NCBI GenBank assembly: GCA_018881555.1 | Contig: JACAXG010000132.1 | Location: 1,053,710-1,117,709 of the forward strand | Direction: 5' to 3' | Origin: Amblyornis subalaris | Lineage: Eukaryota; Chordata; Aves; Passeriformes; Ptilonorhynchidae | DNA length: 64,000 nt | In this document: positions 39,572-53,538 of the stretch, one piece after another | How positions within the stretch are numbered: position 1 is the first letter of the stretch | Layout: every line of letters begins with the position of its first letter | The notes under the pieces: generated by a model | What the model was told of the DNA's origin: nothing | Database searches by the model: none | The model's input: only the letters and a program-made list of their open reading frames with translations | Program-made: the position numbers and the translations under genes

Positions 39572-42500
39572 TTAAAAACTGCACCTATTATGTGATAGGA
39601 TGTGTGCTGAAACAGTGAGCGTTACCTTGGGTGAAGGTACATGTACCCACACAGGCATCATTACCAAGAGCCTGGCATATCCCCTCCTAAACTGATAGAC
39701 CCTTCAAGCAATGTATAGTCTCTCTGCCTTGCCTCATGTTTTGAGACAGTGCTTGTCAAGTACATAAGCAAAACTTACTGATTTATGCTACATATGATGG
39801 CAATCAATTTTCCTCTTAGCATATTTTTGTGTCCTATTTTTCTCTTACTAATGAACCTGACAAATACCTTATTTTTTTTTCCAAAAATATACAAGAAATC
39901 TTATTTTCACAGCTGTTCATCTCTCTACGCATCCTGCTACTGATAAAAGGTTCAGCTATCAAGGACAGACAATCCAAATCTCTTGTATTAATGCATTAAA
40001 TCTCACATTTTAAATAATGGTTTTTCACCTTGGAAAACTTCGAGGAAGGAACTGCAGCAGTTTTTGATTTCACTCAGCTGGGGATGATAAGAGACAGTGT
40101 CTATTTCCACATAAACTAAGAAAAATGAATCTCATTATTTTTGACGATGTAGCAAAGAAGTAATGACCCTGTGGGATCTTATTACATGGCTGAAAAGTGA
40201 ATTAACTTTGGCATAACCATATCGAGTGAATCACTCTAATGATCTGTTTCCTAACCCTTATGGGTGATCTCATAACAATGCTCTCATAATCTGGGAGTAT
40301 GCATGAGAGCATATATTGATTTTGCTCTTCAAAATCCAAACTTCATTCTCAAAGGAAATCACTGAGACACTTTCTCATCACATTGCTGAGGGAAGCAGTC
40401 GTTGCTATAGGCAATGATGACACCTTTTGTGACAGTGATAAAACTGGTCCAAAGCACAGGCATTCACCTATCCCCATATAGATGTAACATTGAAGGTGGG
40501 CCTCATATGAAAGAGAAAGACAAGTTGCTGGCTTCCTCTGACTGGGCATCTTATTCACAGGACAGGCTGAGGGAACTGCAAAGCCACTCTGCCTGGAAAC
40601 TTGTGATAAACATGAAAATAAAATGAGCTGGAAGTTAAAAGGTAGAAATTTTTCACCTTTACAGGAAAGGCTGGATATTTCAGCAGAGAAATCCTCAGGA
40701 TCTTCGGTTAACAACATCTTCTGAGAGACTTGAAATTGAGGACAATAAAATTCATTAGTCGTTAATGACTTAGAAGACTAAGGGCCATATTTCTCATTTT
40801 TGTTGGCTTACAAATATTTATCAGAATTTGAAATAACACTATCTAGGATTTCTCACTTATCAATGATCAGAGCAGGGTGTAACAAACACGGATTTAACTT
40901 CTTGCTGCTCTGCTTTGAGGTAAATAAGTATCCACACTGTATGTGAACATGTCTGCAGTGTGGCTGACTTGCCCTGAGTTTCTGCACAGAGCTAAAGCTC
41001 CTTGGAGACTCGGCCCTGTGCTTCCTTCTGTTTGCTGCTTCCTTGTCCTGGAGCCTCAACATTACCCACTGAATCTGTGTAACACTAATTACGTGTTACA
41101 TACAAGGACGTGATCAGACAAAGTAATCAACAGCAGTTCTGTCGTGCACTGTGATTATTTCAAGTTGAGGTGTGGGTAAATATGCAATTTCAACACTGGG
41201 GTTTTAATTCTGCAGCAGCAGGGTTAATGAGTTTGCTTTGCGTTGGTCACCACTGACGTGTGAGGTGATGGAAAGCAGAGGTGGCTGTGGAGCAGAGGTG
41301 GGCATGGAACAGGTGTCCATGGCCACACTCACCCTGCTGCTGAAGCTTCTCCCCCTTCACATCTTGCTGCTTTAAACAGTTGTTTATTACAAAACCCTTG
41401 ATGGAAATAAGGATCCTTCCTGAGATTAATTTTCTGGCACCTGTGAAAAGACCAGCTGTTGAGTGACAGCCTGTCAGATTTTTTAAAACAATCCAACACT
41501 AACGGGCAAAAATACTATGTCTAACAGCAGTAGCAGCAGTGGTTGTGCCAGGCAGATAGTAGAGCAGGTGGGTTGTGAGGTACTACAGCACCATATGCTG
41601 TCTGTCACAAAAACTCTGCAGCAGGAGACGAAATCCAAAACTGAACATAATAGAAATGTAGATAAAGTAGTGCCACTGCATGTTCTCAGCTGCCCATCCC
41701 GCACACAGGCCTGGAAAGGGCAAAAGAGGGGTCATTCAGCTGCAGTCAGCACACACTTCATTTGTTAAGGAATGAAGCAATTTTTATTCTTTCACCGAGA
41801 AAGAACTGGAGCAGAGAGCAAGAAAATGGCAAAGTCAGGAGGAGCTGGTGGCAGAGCTGGGTACCAAACCTTCTTCTGCACCCCTGGGGGTCCCTCAGCT
41901 TTCACACTCACCAAGATGATATTATTTACCAAGAGCTGTTGCTGGCTGGTTGCAAAGATAGACAAGAAGAGGACTCTGAGGCAACACAGAGTATTATCTG
42001 AGCAGTCCAGGTTTGAAATTTTGGTATTTTTCACAGCATTTTGCTTACCTGCCTGGGAACAATAAAAATGGTAGCAGTCATTTGAAATAGCAAGGAGCAG
42101 CTGTTTGCACTGTTGGCCAGCATAAATCTCAAACCATTTATATAAGCAGCACACTCAACCTGAGCTACAGCTGATCTCTAGTGATAAAGTCTGATTTCCT
42201 TTTTGATCAGTTTCCCTGTGCCCGGAGTATTTCCAACAGGATCTCCTTCTTGAGGAAAGGAGTAAGACACACTCATAAATTCTCTGAAGCAGATTCTCCG
42301 AAAGGTGATGAAACATCATTTGGCACTTCAAGCACCACAAAGGATGGAAAAACACTTGGCAGAGACTTTTGCCTATATTGTGTGTTGGTCTTCCATAATA
42401 ATGATACCTTTGCAAATGTCATAAACTACAGCAGCATGTTCATGGCTGTCACACTTCCCCACTGGGGAGGGCATCTGAATTTCCTCCAGAGAGATCAGTC

Positions 42501-44683
42501 AACAGTGATGTTTCAGAAGTCATCCACTCCAGTCTCATTAAATTGACTCAGATTATGAGTGGATGATTCATCTTATTCTTGTCATCTACCATCAAGAAGC
42601 TCTACCACTTTAACCCCTTCCTGAAGGCTCCTTTTAATCTTTTTGACTCTTATCATTTTCCTCCTGCGTTTCTCCCTTTGCCCATTCTTCTCTGTCATAC
42701 AGGTGTTGTTTTCTCTTGTCCCTCTGACTGTTGTTGTAGATTAGAACACTAGAGCAGAGACCTTGCTGTCTACCTTACTGGTGTTTAAAACTGAGCAAAT
42801 CCCCTACAAACTTTGAGTGCAACCACATTATAAATTATAAAAATGAAACGACTATTTGACATCCAAGAGACACAGATTAAACTGGTGACAGAGAAAGGCA
42901 TATTTTTTAAGGACAGAAGGACACTTCTGATTTTGTTTGGTCTCCTCTCAATACGAGCCGTAGAATATCATGTGATCACCTCCACTTTCAGTCCAACATT
43001 GTACTAGAGAACCAGGACATTTCCTTTAGAAAGTTAGCCAAGTATCAAGATTACCTCTGGGGAAGCCACTGCCCAATTGAGGCTGCATTTTTCAGCAGTC
43101 AGGAATACATGGCTACATCTGCTAATGATTAAGCACACTGCCCTCTGTGCAGCCTTCCAATTTTCTCCTTAATGCCTCTGCCATACTAGGATTTGAATGG
43201 GGAGGAGAGATATTAATTAATCTATGTCCATGTCTAAATCCTCAAGTTAGAAATGACCATGATCCAAAGGCATGGAGACAGATTATTACTGTGTTGGCCC
43301 AGCATTTGGGAACTTCTCAGGTTTGTTATATCCTCAATTTCAAAGTACAGCTGTGTATTACATACAAATGGGTTAGANGAGTGCAAAAAGAATCACTAAT
43401 TTAAGACAGCAGTGCAAACATTTTTGACATTTAAACATTATCCAGTAAAGGTGCATAACCCTTCTATTTGACAGAAGTGAATACTGATGAGAACTCACAC
43501 ATTAGAACCCTTCTGGGGTAAAGAGAGAAGGGAACATATTTCTATTATTTCACATTTTGTGTAACAAATTAATTCATTACTATGCTTCAAAGACTGATTA
43601 ATTCCTCACAGAGCTGGTCTGGCCACTTTTTTTTTTTTTGCTGCTGCTGCCCAAGTGCCACTGATTAATACAACAGAATATTCAGCATTGAAAATGCAAA
43701 AAATACAGGAGATTACGTACTTTCTGCCTTCCCAAAGGCCAGCTGCTGTCCAGCTCAATTTATCTCCTTCATCTCCTCACTCCCGCTTCACCCACAGGCT
43801 CCTTTGACTTGCTTTCACTCCAGTGTGTTTTCTCCAAGGAGGCCTGGTGATAGAGCNAAATAGGTGGAAAGCTTGACTCATACATAAAGTGAAGATCAAC
43901 ATTACCAGTGACAGAAATCTCGACTGACAATGAGGAACCTAAAATACTGCCTATCCCAACCACGTGCCTGTAGCTTGTGTGGCTGTAGCCACAGCATGCT
44001 GTCAGGGGCACACTCAGGATGTGAGATCCTCTGGGATCTCAGAGGCTGATCTTTGATTATGTCAAGTTTCTTTGTAAACGTTAGTGAGTTTAGTTTAGAT
44101 TGATTTTGGTGGTGACCTCGCCAGACTGTGAGCAGGGCTAAGATTTTGTCTTTTGTTCGCATTTGTGCAGCTACGANGTGGCTTCTAGCAATGTTCCTCT
44201 TCTGTGCAGCACATTGTATATGAAGGCAGTGACCTCAGCTGATAACCTTGCTGTCCCTGTAGTACAGGAAACAAAATTATATCAACACGGGGACCATTAC
44301 AAAAGGAANAAGAAAGCTTAAAAAATATAGCAGTGTTCCCTCAACAGATCCAGCTCATGTAGCACTGTACATATGTATATACAACAGANGCAACATGTAT
44401 TTCTACTCCCTTTAACAAGTTAGGTATGGCTGTAGAAATGTCATGTAAATGGTCTCAAAAAATTAAAATGCTGAACAAGTTTGTTCCATGCTGGATATCA
44501 AACTACTGTTAATCACTGATACTGCAATACCTTCTCTCATTTACTCCTACTGATGATCTTTCTCTAACAAATACTGCCTCTAACACGGTTTTCTTCTTTG
44601 CCATCCCGGCCCAATTCTGCACTCACATGTTTTCCATGTTTCTAACTTGCTGGTTTGCTGTCAGCTCCCTATGCCAGGTGTAG

Positions 44684-45280
44684 TGGTTCTGACTGGGATG
44701 AGCTGATTTTCCCAAGGGAGCTTTCATGGTGCTGTGCTTTTGTATGGGTAGCTGGAAAGGTGTCGATAACTCACCAGTGTTTTGGCTGCTGCTGAGCAGT
44801 GCTGGCACAACATCAGCACTGTCTCTCCAGCATTCCCCTTCCACCTCTAGGATGGGGTGGGCAAGATCATGGGAGGGGACATAGCCAGGACAGCTGATCC
44901 AAATTGACCAAAGAGATATTCCATACCTTATGATGTCTGCTCAGCAATAAAAGCTAAGGGAGGAGTGGAGGGGAGGCATTCATCGTTTATGGTGTTTGTC
45001 TTCTGCAGGAACCACCACTGGTGCTGAAGCTCTGCTTCCCGGGAAGTGGCTGGACGTCACCTGCTTATGGGAAGCAGAAAATAAAATATTTTGTTTACCT
45101 TTGCTTCTGCACACATGATCTTAGCTTTTGCTTTAATAGACCGCCTTGGTCTTGACCCATGAGGTTTTTTCCGTCTTGTTTTCTCATCTGTCTCTCCTGC
45201 TGAGGAGTGGAATGATGGGCACACACATAGTGTGGCTTGGTGAGCACACCTGACGTCCAGCCAAGGGCAGCACACCAACA
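44684..45280 (+). mobile_element. Diverged avian ERV LTR, ERVL-like (copy 2)
   Basis: The same LTR as at 37983-38579, displaced by 6701 bases and identical apart from one undetermined base in the other copy. Its near-identity is explained by the duplication of the whole segment, not by a second insertion. The two must not be read as the 5' and 3' LTR of one provirus. Confidence 0.78.
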
Positions 45281-46208
45281 GGCCAGAGGAAACCTTCCCT
45301 TACACACAGTTTGATGGCTCCTCGGGAAGTTTAGGCAGCCTGAGTGCCCTTCAGCCCCTCCTTGATAACAGCTGTCCACAAAGGCTCAGTAGTCTGTCAA
45401 AGAGTAATGATCAGGTTGAAATGAGGCTTTGCAAGCTTTGCTAGCAATCAAATCTTCTAGGCAGGAACTGAACACGGAGAAAACCGAGCACATTGCAAGG
45501 GCGTTAAAGGGCTTCAGGAGACTGGTGAGACTCAGCCTCCTGCATCATTTAGACCTTCCTTATACGTATAGAGAGGAATTATCCCAGGATCTCTCAGTGT
45601 TTTACGCAGAGACAAACCCAATTTGTGTACTTTGGCAGAGCTCCAAAGAAACAGAAGCACAGGGGAAGGTAGATGAGGGACATCACAAGGGAGATCACAT
45701 GCATTTTCCACCCAGATATTCCACTGCCTTGACAGTGCTTTTAAAAACTTAAAATGCTGTCTTGAAAACCTTTCTGCAAACCAGGAGAAATAAAGTCTTT
45801 TTTCCCAAAGAGGAACAATCTTTTTCCCCCAAAAAACTTGTCAAGTCAGATCAGAAAAAAAGAATATCAAAATGTTATTTTGCTTGTAGTTATGCAGGTC
45901 ATTTAGCCTTTTAGTATCTATTAATTATTCTTTTTGTCTAGGCTCATTATAAAGTATCCAGCTGATGCTGCTATTCTCAGTAGCCTGAGGAAGATACTTT
46001 GATGTTAAATGCTGCACTGTCAGTAACATCTACAGAGCTGGCCTGGGTCTTCTGGCTTGTGTTTTTTGTTTGGGTTTTTGTTTGTTTATTTGGTTTTAAC
46101 TCCCTCCAATTTATTTGTCTCGTGTAATCCATTGTTTATCTGACCTGAATTGAATTTGCTAAAACTTTGTCATAAAGCGAGTGATACTCTTTTTCTGCTC
46201 TGTAACAT

Positions 46209-46230
46209 GGGGGGGGGGGGGGGGGGGGGG
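46209..46230 (+). repeat. Poly-G run (22 G) near the end of copy 2
   Basis: An uninterrupted run of 22 G between taacat and aggaatttgc. It replaces the interrupted G-rich tract of copy 1, and this is the only length difference between the copies. It may be G-quadruplex forming. The length difference could be allelic or a sequencing error. Confidence 0.9.
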
Positions 46231-46260
46231 AGGAATTTGCAGCTATTTTCATAGTCTTTT

Positions 46261-49200
46261 CAGACTGACCTGTGAAACAAAAATTTTCCAATCCATTTCT
46301 TCAACAGTAATTGTTCCTGCCTATCTTAATCACCCAGCATGCACTGTGTGCCCGAGGATTTGTTCCAAGTGACTAAAATGATTTCCCAAGGATGTCTCAT
46401 ATGATCCTTATTTGATTTACATATTTCTTCATTTTCAATATTGTCTTCAAAATTACAAAGGTTCAATACAGGTTTTATTGTTTTGGTTTTGTTTTTTTTT
46501 TTAAAGGAAATTATGCTGAGAACTTCTCACTGCATTAATGCTTCTGATGCTCAGGGATGTCGGTAATTTGTGTGTATGTAATTACAAAATTCTGGTTTGC
46601 TTGGAGTTTTGTCCTTTTATTCACCCTATATAAAACATTAACAGTAGCAGAACCACAAATGCACTTCATGGTATTTCTGGTACTTTACTGAATTTAAGAT
46701 AAAATCTAATAATAATGTTTGTCACAGAGGAACTTTCTTCCTCTCTGGAGATGACNAACAAGCTTTCTGGTGTACTATCCAATAACTAAGCTGGTCTGTA
46801 TGGCCATAAACCTGGAACACAAAAATCATCTGAGTTATTCTGAAGTTACTGGTAGAATAACGGGAGATGATAATGTCACGGCAGAGATAAAAAGATTGGA
46901 TAGGTGCAGTTATAACTGGGATACACCTGGGATAAAATTAAAAGTGGTATCTAATTTTGTGCTTTAGGATATGAAGNGAACACCAGCTTAGTTCAGGAAT
47001 AAGTCCTTCCTCTGAACAGCGCATACCCTAGAGCACAAATAGTGACTGATTGGAATAGTTGCTGACATGGTTGCAATTTTTCATCTTCCTTTGCTGAAAA
47101 TGCCTTCATTGCTCTCAGAGATTAAATGAACCAGTGGTATCTCGTGGTTTAGAAATTCCCTTGTTTTGGTAAACTTGTCATCCCTGTGTGACAACAGAGC
47201 TGATTGCAGCCTGGTCCTGCCTAGAGAAAAGCCTGGTGACAATTCTCAGCTGCAAGGACACTTCCATACCACTTTGCTAAATAGAGTGGACCCAAATTTC
47301 ATACCTCATCAGGACACAGCCAAATAACTGATCAAACTGTGTAGCACTTAGATAGGTGTGCATTTTAGAAGTNGCTTGATCTCTTTTTTTCACCTCCTTT
47401 CAGGTGTGCTCTTGGAAACGCAAAAGATTGAGGAATTTTTGAGTTCCTCTGGAGTTGGCAATTTTACCGAAGTAGGGCCAAATATTTGGCAAATGCAAAC
47501 CAGAAAAGATTCACTGAAACTAATATGACAAAAGCAGGTGACTTTGTCAGAGCCACTCCAGTTTATGACATCTGAAGTTTTGACCCTGAACAGAACCGAT
47601 GGATAAAGAAGGTCCTTTAGTTGCTTGTATGTCGAGTCCGATTTGTCTGCTGACCAGTGCAGAATGCATCAAGAGGCACAAAAGGCATCCACAGAATCTG
47701 GAAAAGCATCCAAGATCCAGTACTCTTTGCCCATTTTTCTGAATGAGTGGTCCTATTGGAATGCCTGGGTTGAAAGATGTTCTCCAAAAGTGCTTTGAGA
47801 ATGGTATCAAAAACCTGAGAACAAGAATCAACTCTAAAACAAGCAGCTGTGAGAATTATTAGAGGGAACCACAAAAGATGAGTAAGGAACGCACCCACAT
47901 GATCTTTGGTGTGTCCTAAGCCATCACAGCAATGCAAGTCTGAAGGCTCAGACTGTGTTAAGTGGTTGATACTCCCTCTCTCCACATCACCTTGACAGTA
48001 CTTCCCGGAGCTGAAGGAATCTCTGCCTTTTCTGTGCTATAACCCTAAATCAGACCCACAGCTGACCACAGGAATGCAAGCCCACGAGCCACTTTTTGGC
48101 CACCTGGGGTTTAAATAGAAAATACATACTAAAACGTATGTAGAAAAATCATGATTACCCTACTGTCCAAACAGTTAACTGGTTACAGAAAGGTTCTAGT
48201 TCTCGGCAGTGCCCAGATTGTATCCTCTGGTATCTACTTTGAAGCTCATCAGTCTAGTCAGAGTCTAGGCTGAGCTGACTCAGCTCTGGAGCTCTCTGGA
48301 TCTGTGGTAGCATTTCAGCACAGCACTTTGTAGGGTAGATGAAGACTCTGTCGCAAGTGGGAAGACAAACTAATCTAAGAGTAATTATTTGAGGCTTCTC
48401 GACCAAAATGGTAGATTATCATCCCTCTCAACCGCTGTTTTCAGGTGACATTTACTCTGCAAAGCAGCACTGAAGTGTTCAGAGCAAATGTTTTAAAAAA
48501 TAATAATAAAAAAAACTTGCTGCATGCATGAACTTGCCTGTTCCTATTGTCTACATGTCAGAGCCATTCAGTCTGCTTAAACAGTCTGCCACAAATATTT
48601 TCTTGTGACTAATGAAGTGAACTAAGCCTGAAGGAGACAAAAAAAAGGTTATAAAACCAATTTATTTCAGAGCAAAGGAAATAAAATGTATTACAGTTCC
48701 CAACTAAAGTATTTTCAACTACATCTGTTTATTTCTTATTTACCTTCAGTAATAATGAATAAATAAAAATTAGGCAGGAACCATATCCTTTCTCAAAAAA
48801 CAGAATCAGTCATCCACAGTGCTGATGCAACTAAGAAACATAAAATTGATGTAAAGCAACAACAGACACAATTTTTTTCTTCTAGAAAGTTATTTTCTTG
48901 TGATGGAAGCCAATTATTGTTGTTCTCTAAAGAAACACGAAAACATCAGAGAGAACATTTTTTGTCTGAAAAGAAACAAAAAGAGTGAAAATAATCTGAT
49001 CTAGAAAGAAATTTTCATGTGCCTTCAAAAAATGGAGAGAAACAGAAAAAGAGACTACTGTAGTTTTCCTGACAAACATAATGCAACTTTACTCCCGAAA
49101 ATGCTGGAGTTCTGATTTTTTCCATTAATATAATCTACCAGAAATGTTCTGTTTCAGACACTGTCTCATTTTGCCGAAATTCTCCTGCTAAATTATTTCC

Positions 49201-52200
49201 TTGAAGCAGTGAAGAAAAGATGCTTCTAAAGCGTTGCTGCCTGTTGAGATCAGGAGTTCAGGTAGGAAGAAGTGTTTATTTTTCTCAAATGTTCTTGCAG
49301 GAAGATTGCTGCTTGTCTTCATTTTGAAGTTATTTTTTTTCCTCTTCTGGGATGCACCTTCCTCTCTCCTCAAAAGACTCCTGTTTGCATTAGAGTAGCC
49401 TTGAAGACAAATGTGACACTGCTCTGGGAGAAGCCTTAGATCTTGCTTTGGGAAATGGAAAGGCACCATGGCTCTATCGAGCTGTGAGCCTGTCCTTGTG
49501 CCAACATCTATCATGGTCTGACACAGTCAGGCACTGCTGCTTCAGTATCGGTCCTGAAGTGCCTGAATGGGTCTTAGAATAATCTTGTTGTTCCTAGTTG
49601 ATTTTGACTTTTTTTTTTTTAAAACGATAATTTNGTTTGCTTATCTAGATTTTTGAACCAGATTAACCACCCATAATTTTTGGCAACAGGGAGGTTGTCC
49701 TGATTTATTTGCTGAAGTCCTTTATTTGGAAAGACTTAGCCTTAAAAAGCTGATTGTGTCAGTAAGAAAAATTTTGTATTTTTGTTTATTTCTTTAAAAA
49801 CATGGGCACATCCAATTTAGCAGAGGACTACTGATGTGATCTCCTTGAGCTCCTCTCTCTCTTAAAAGACTCTGTTTTTAAAATACAATATAAATACATG
49901 CTAAAGTATCTGCAGCATAAAAGAAGTCAGACCTATGGCAGCACTGAGAGATCAATCGACATGACTAAAATCAGCATAACAGTAGCATAAATACTTTTAC
50001 CATAAATGCAGCTAAGGCCAAACCAGCCCAATGGCTTCCTTGGTGATACAATCATGACATGGGTGAAACCTGTAATTTTGTTTGAGAGACCCTTTGTTCT
50101 CACAGTTGCAGCTGTGACGAAATATCTTCAGGGCATCTCTCTAGAACAGAGATCTAAAGCCCTCTGTAGGCAAAAATGCCTTTACAAGGAATTTCTTGGC
50201 TTTCGAGAAATTAAATACACTTGTCACTACATTAATATTTTAGTTCAAATTTTTTATGACACCTAAGCAAATCTAGTTTATCTAAAGAGAACGTGAATCC
50301 CCTACATGAAAAGTCATCACATCTAATGTGATTTTGATAATGCTGTATGTGTATTTCAGGGTTTCCTGTTTGCTTGGCTAACACGAACTATTATTTTGCA
50401 ACCTCCCATCTGTAGTTGTGGTTGCTTCTCTGACTTGATTTGGTAACAATATTTTAGAAATGCTGAGGACTTTCCAATGCCTTAATTCCAATACAGGGGT
50501 CGTGGGAAAAACTCCTGTGCTTGAGTGTAACCACAGCAAAGTGAAGCCTGGGCCAGAGATAATATCTTTGAATGATAAAGGAAGCAGATTAAACACATGG
50601 GACTGTCCAGAGACACTTACACATAAGGCAGGCCATTATTGGGCAATGAACTAATGATACATCTTCAGAAAATGCTTCCTCTGTGCCTAGAACCACTAAC
50701 AAGATACGTAAGAGACACACACACTGCCACATATTAGGCACTCATCTTGGGTGACTTGTGTCCCAGGACACCCAATTTAGTTGATATAGCAGGATGACCT
50801 GCTCCATGAGCAGGTCAGAGCAGGTGCTGCAGAGATGGCAGCGAGTATTTCTCGTCGTGTTAAGGAGGAATTGCACCCTAGCAGTTTAATATGTCAGACC
50901 TGACTGTGAAATCTCTTGATCTGCTTGGTGCAATCAGGGATTGAAAGCACCTCTCTGTGCTGTGAGACACTGAACATATGAAGGCATGCAAGCAGTTACC
51001 TNTGGGACTGAAAAAAATGAGAACATAAGCAAATGAAAGCAGAAACAGAAAGGTCAGAGAAAACAAGCCAAGATGCTACAAATGCAAGCACTTCTCAGTC
51101 CTTTTGAGATATTCTTCATGTGTATATCCTGCACTGGTTTCGCTGCATTGGTCTGTTCATTAAAACCACACAGAATTTACAAAGGGCTTAAACAAATCCA
51201 GCAGGAACATCCTATGCTTACTCTAAGCTGTGGGGTAGAGCACATTGCAGAGATGCAGATGGGCAGTGCCTGTTAATAACAAGAAAAACCCATGCAACTT
51301 GCAGAGTGGTGTTCTAGTTAACAGAGAATGTACCAGAGATGCACATTACAGATCTATGCCTAATTCTCCTTCGAATCATTGCACTTCTGTGAAGGAATCT
51401 GCAAGGGTACAGTTCTATCCTGTGTATGAATGGCTTTAACCTCCATGTGGTTTCGTCCTGATAGAGCTTTCCTTCTCATTTTGTATTCCTTATCCAGCCA
51501 GAATTAGAACCAAAAATGAGGCACTGCAACTCTGAAGGATTTTCTGTCTGGGAGCCCAGACATGGGAAATCTCATGAGAAAGCATTTTGTGAAACTGCTG
51601 GACAGTTTTGGTGAACTTGAAAGATGAGGGTAGACTCAACAAAACTTCACATTGGTGATTATTTGAGCAATTTGGATGTAAACTATTAAATCTTTCTAAT
51701 TGGTCTGAATGTCTGTGCCTATACTCACTCCATTGGGAGCAAATCTGTAGAGCAAAACCGCTGGTACTGGGGACCTGACATCACTGAGCTTATTTTGAGG
51801 TTTACGTTATTTACATTATTTTTTCTTAGCCTGACTTAACCCTGACAGGATTCCAAAATGTTTGCATCTTCCAAAATTCCTCTGCAATAGGAATAAAAGC
51901 ATGATAAGTGGAATTTGCTTCAAAAGCACACCTCTGACCCTCGAAGACATAGTAATGTACGTGTGCCTGACAGTACTTGGCAATGAAATATCACATCTGA
52001 ATAATACTGTAAGATATGAAGGTGTTTTATAGATACTTATAGATACAGACAATTAGAAAATGGCACTTTACCAGAAAAAAAAATTATTTCAAGATCTCCT
52101 AAATTCCAGAACATCCTTCTGAGATTTCAATGAAAAAATATTGGTGAAAATTTAAACACTTCTTTTTTTCCAAGCAAAGCGTACCAAGGTATTTTGATTC

Positions 52201-53538
52201 TACATTTCTTGGCTCTTTACATCATGCTTGTCTGATTCACTCAATCAGGTTTCCAAATTTTAGCTCTGTGCTTCCGAAAAACAAGATCCATCTGGAATAT
52301 GCAGACAANACCACCATAAAAAGGATTAGCTCGTATGATATTTTTCTCGTTTTCATTCCTAATGTTGGGAAGGACCCAGAACAAAAGTCACAGTAAGAAA
52401 AAAGGGTTCCATTCTTATGGAAGAAGTGAAGTGCCCACTTGACAGGTAGCACTAAGGTTGGGCTTGATTTAACAGTGGGTGAGAAATACAGTCAGGCATG
52501 TGGATTTGGTAGCCATGAAACCTCTAACTCCCTGCATGCTGCACGGCCTTTCCACATGCAAAGAACAGCCTGACAAAGAACAATTCTTGCCTGCTGACAT
52601 GGAGGAGTGACACCATTACCATCAGAACTATTGTGAAGCTGACACATGCATAAAACCTGTGCCTTTCATACAGTAGAAATAGGGAGACACATGCAGCCAG
52701 AATTGAATTATAAAATATTGCCTTCAAAATAAACAGAGCTACCTCTGAATTCAGTGGTCATTTAGTGTCTGCAGCACTGGTGGGTACAGATAAAAGGGTT
52801 GATTTCTCCCAGCCTGAGTGCCTCTGTGGTAAAACCTGGCTGGGAGAGCGTTGCTTTGCCAAGGAGTTTGCTATTCAAACATGATGCACGTAATTAAGGG
52901 CATTTGCATGAAATTTCCACGTCCTCAATGCTCAGGTTGGAAATGTACACATCTGTCACAACCTGACATGTTCAATGAAAGAAGAAATAGAGTTGAAATC
53001 ATTACAGGGTGGTTATTTCTAATGAGAGAACAAGTCAAAATACAAAAGAAGGAGACAAGAAAGGAAAGCATGCAGCGACTGTCAAGAGCATGTCAAAGCT
53101 ACAATGTTAATGGTAAAAAATCAGCACAAAGCTTTTGAAATTCATGTCCTTCATCTTCAAGCCTCAACAGTTATAATAATTCTTAAATGTGTGTTTGTTA
53201 CCTAAAGGTTAATGATCTTTATTTATAGAACCTCAAGGCAAAGCTCATTGACAACTTCCCACGGATGGCAATAGTGTCTGGAACAGATTTTTAGTCATGG
53301 GAATTTTTGGGAAGATTTTAAAAAATCTGTGTCTGTTAATGCTGTATTCAAGTTTCAGGGACCAGATGATGTTCTGTTGCAAAACATCTTTTAGACTCTG
53401 CTGGTGTTTTATCAGACTGGTGATAACGAGGGCTTTTGGCTAATAGCACCGGATAGCTCTGCTTGCTGTATGACCACTTTGCTCTTAAAATTTTCTTGAC
53501 TTGAAGAAAATTTTAGGCAAAGAGCAATTACCCAGTCC
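46261..53538. other. Non-coding DNA, no gene recognised
   Basis: Seven kilobases without a recognised exon, RNA or transposon. On the minus strand at 47547-47985 two frames (122 and 94 codons) overlap; neither shows a known domain. The interval 47374-49633 contains no undetermined base. T and A runs (46493, 49612) and A-rich sequence near 48500 are the only simple repeats. Confidence 0.55.

Larger units (their letters stand above)
39572..46260. repeat. 6.7-kb direct duplication, copy 2
   Basis: This is the second copy of 32871-39570. It is colinear throughout, and shorter by 11 bases only at the G run. Undetermined bases unique to this copy are at 43378 and 43857; those at 44177, 44309 and 44389 match positions undetermined in copy 1. 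It contains the second image of the diverged LTR. After 46260 the sequence continues into unique DNA (cagactgacc...), so copy 2 is joined to the right flank and copy 1 to the left flank, exactly as two overlapping contigs would be. Confidence 0.97.

Noticed and set aside
33648..42546. Pairs of identical reading frames about 6.7 kb apart (for example 33648-34016 and 40349-40717, or 35480-35845 and 42181-42546), which could be taken for a duplicated gene family.
   Set aside because: They are identical because the whole DNA segment is repeated, including non-coding parts. They overlap frames on the opposite strand, some contain undetermined bases, and none resembles a known protein.
46181..46372. 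A 63-codon frame with a polyglycine stretch.
   Set aside because: The glycine run is simply the translation of the poly-G tract.
47547..47985. Overlapping 122- and 94-codon frames on the minus strand, considered as a retrogene or ERV fragment.
   Set aside because: No retroviral or cellular motif is recognisable and there is no poly(A) tail or LTR nearby. The length is within chance for a window this size.
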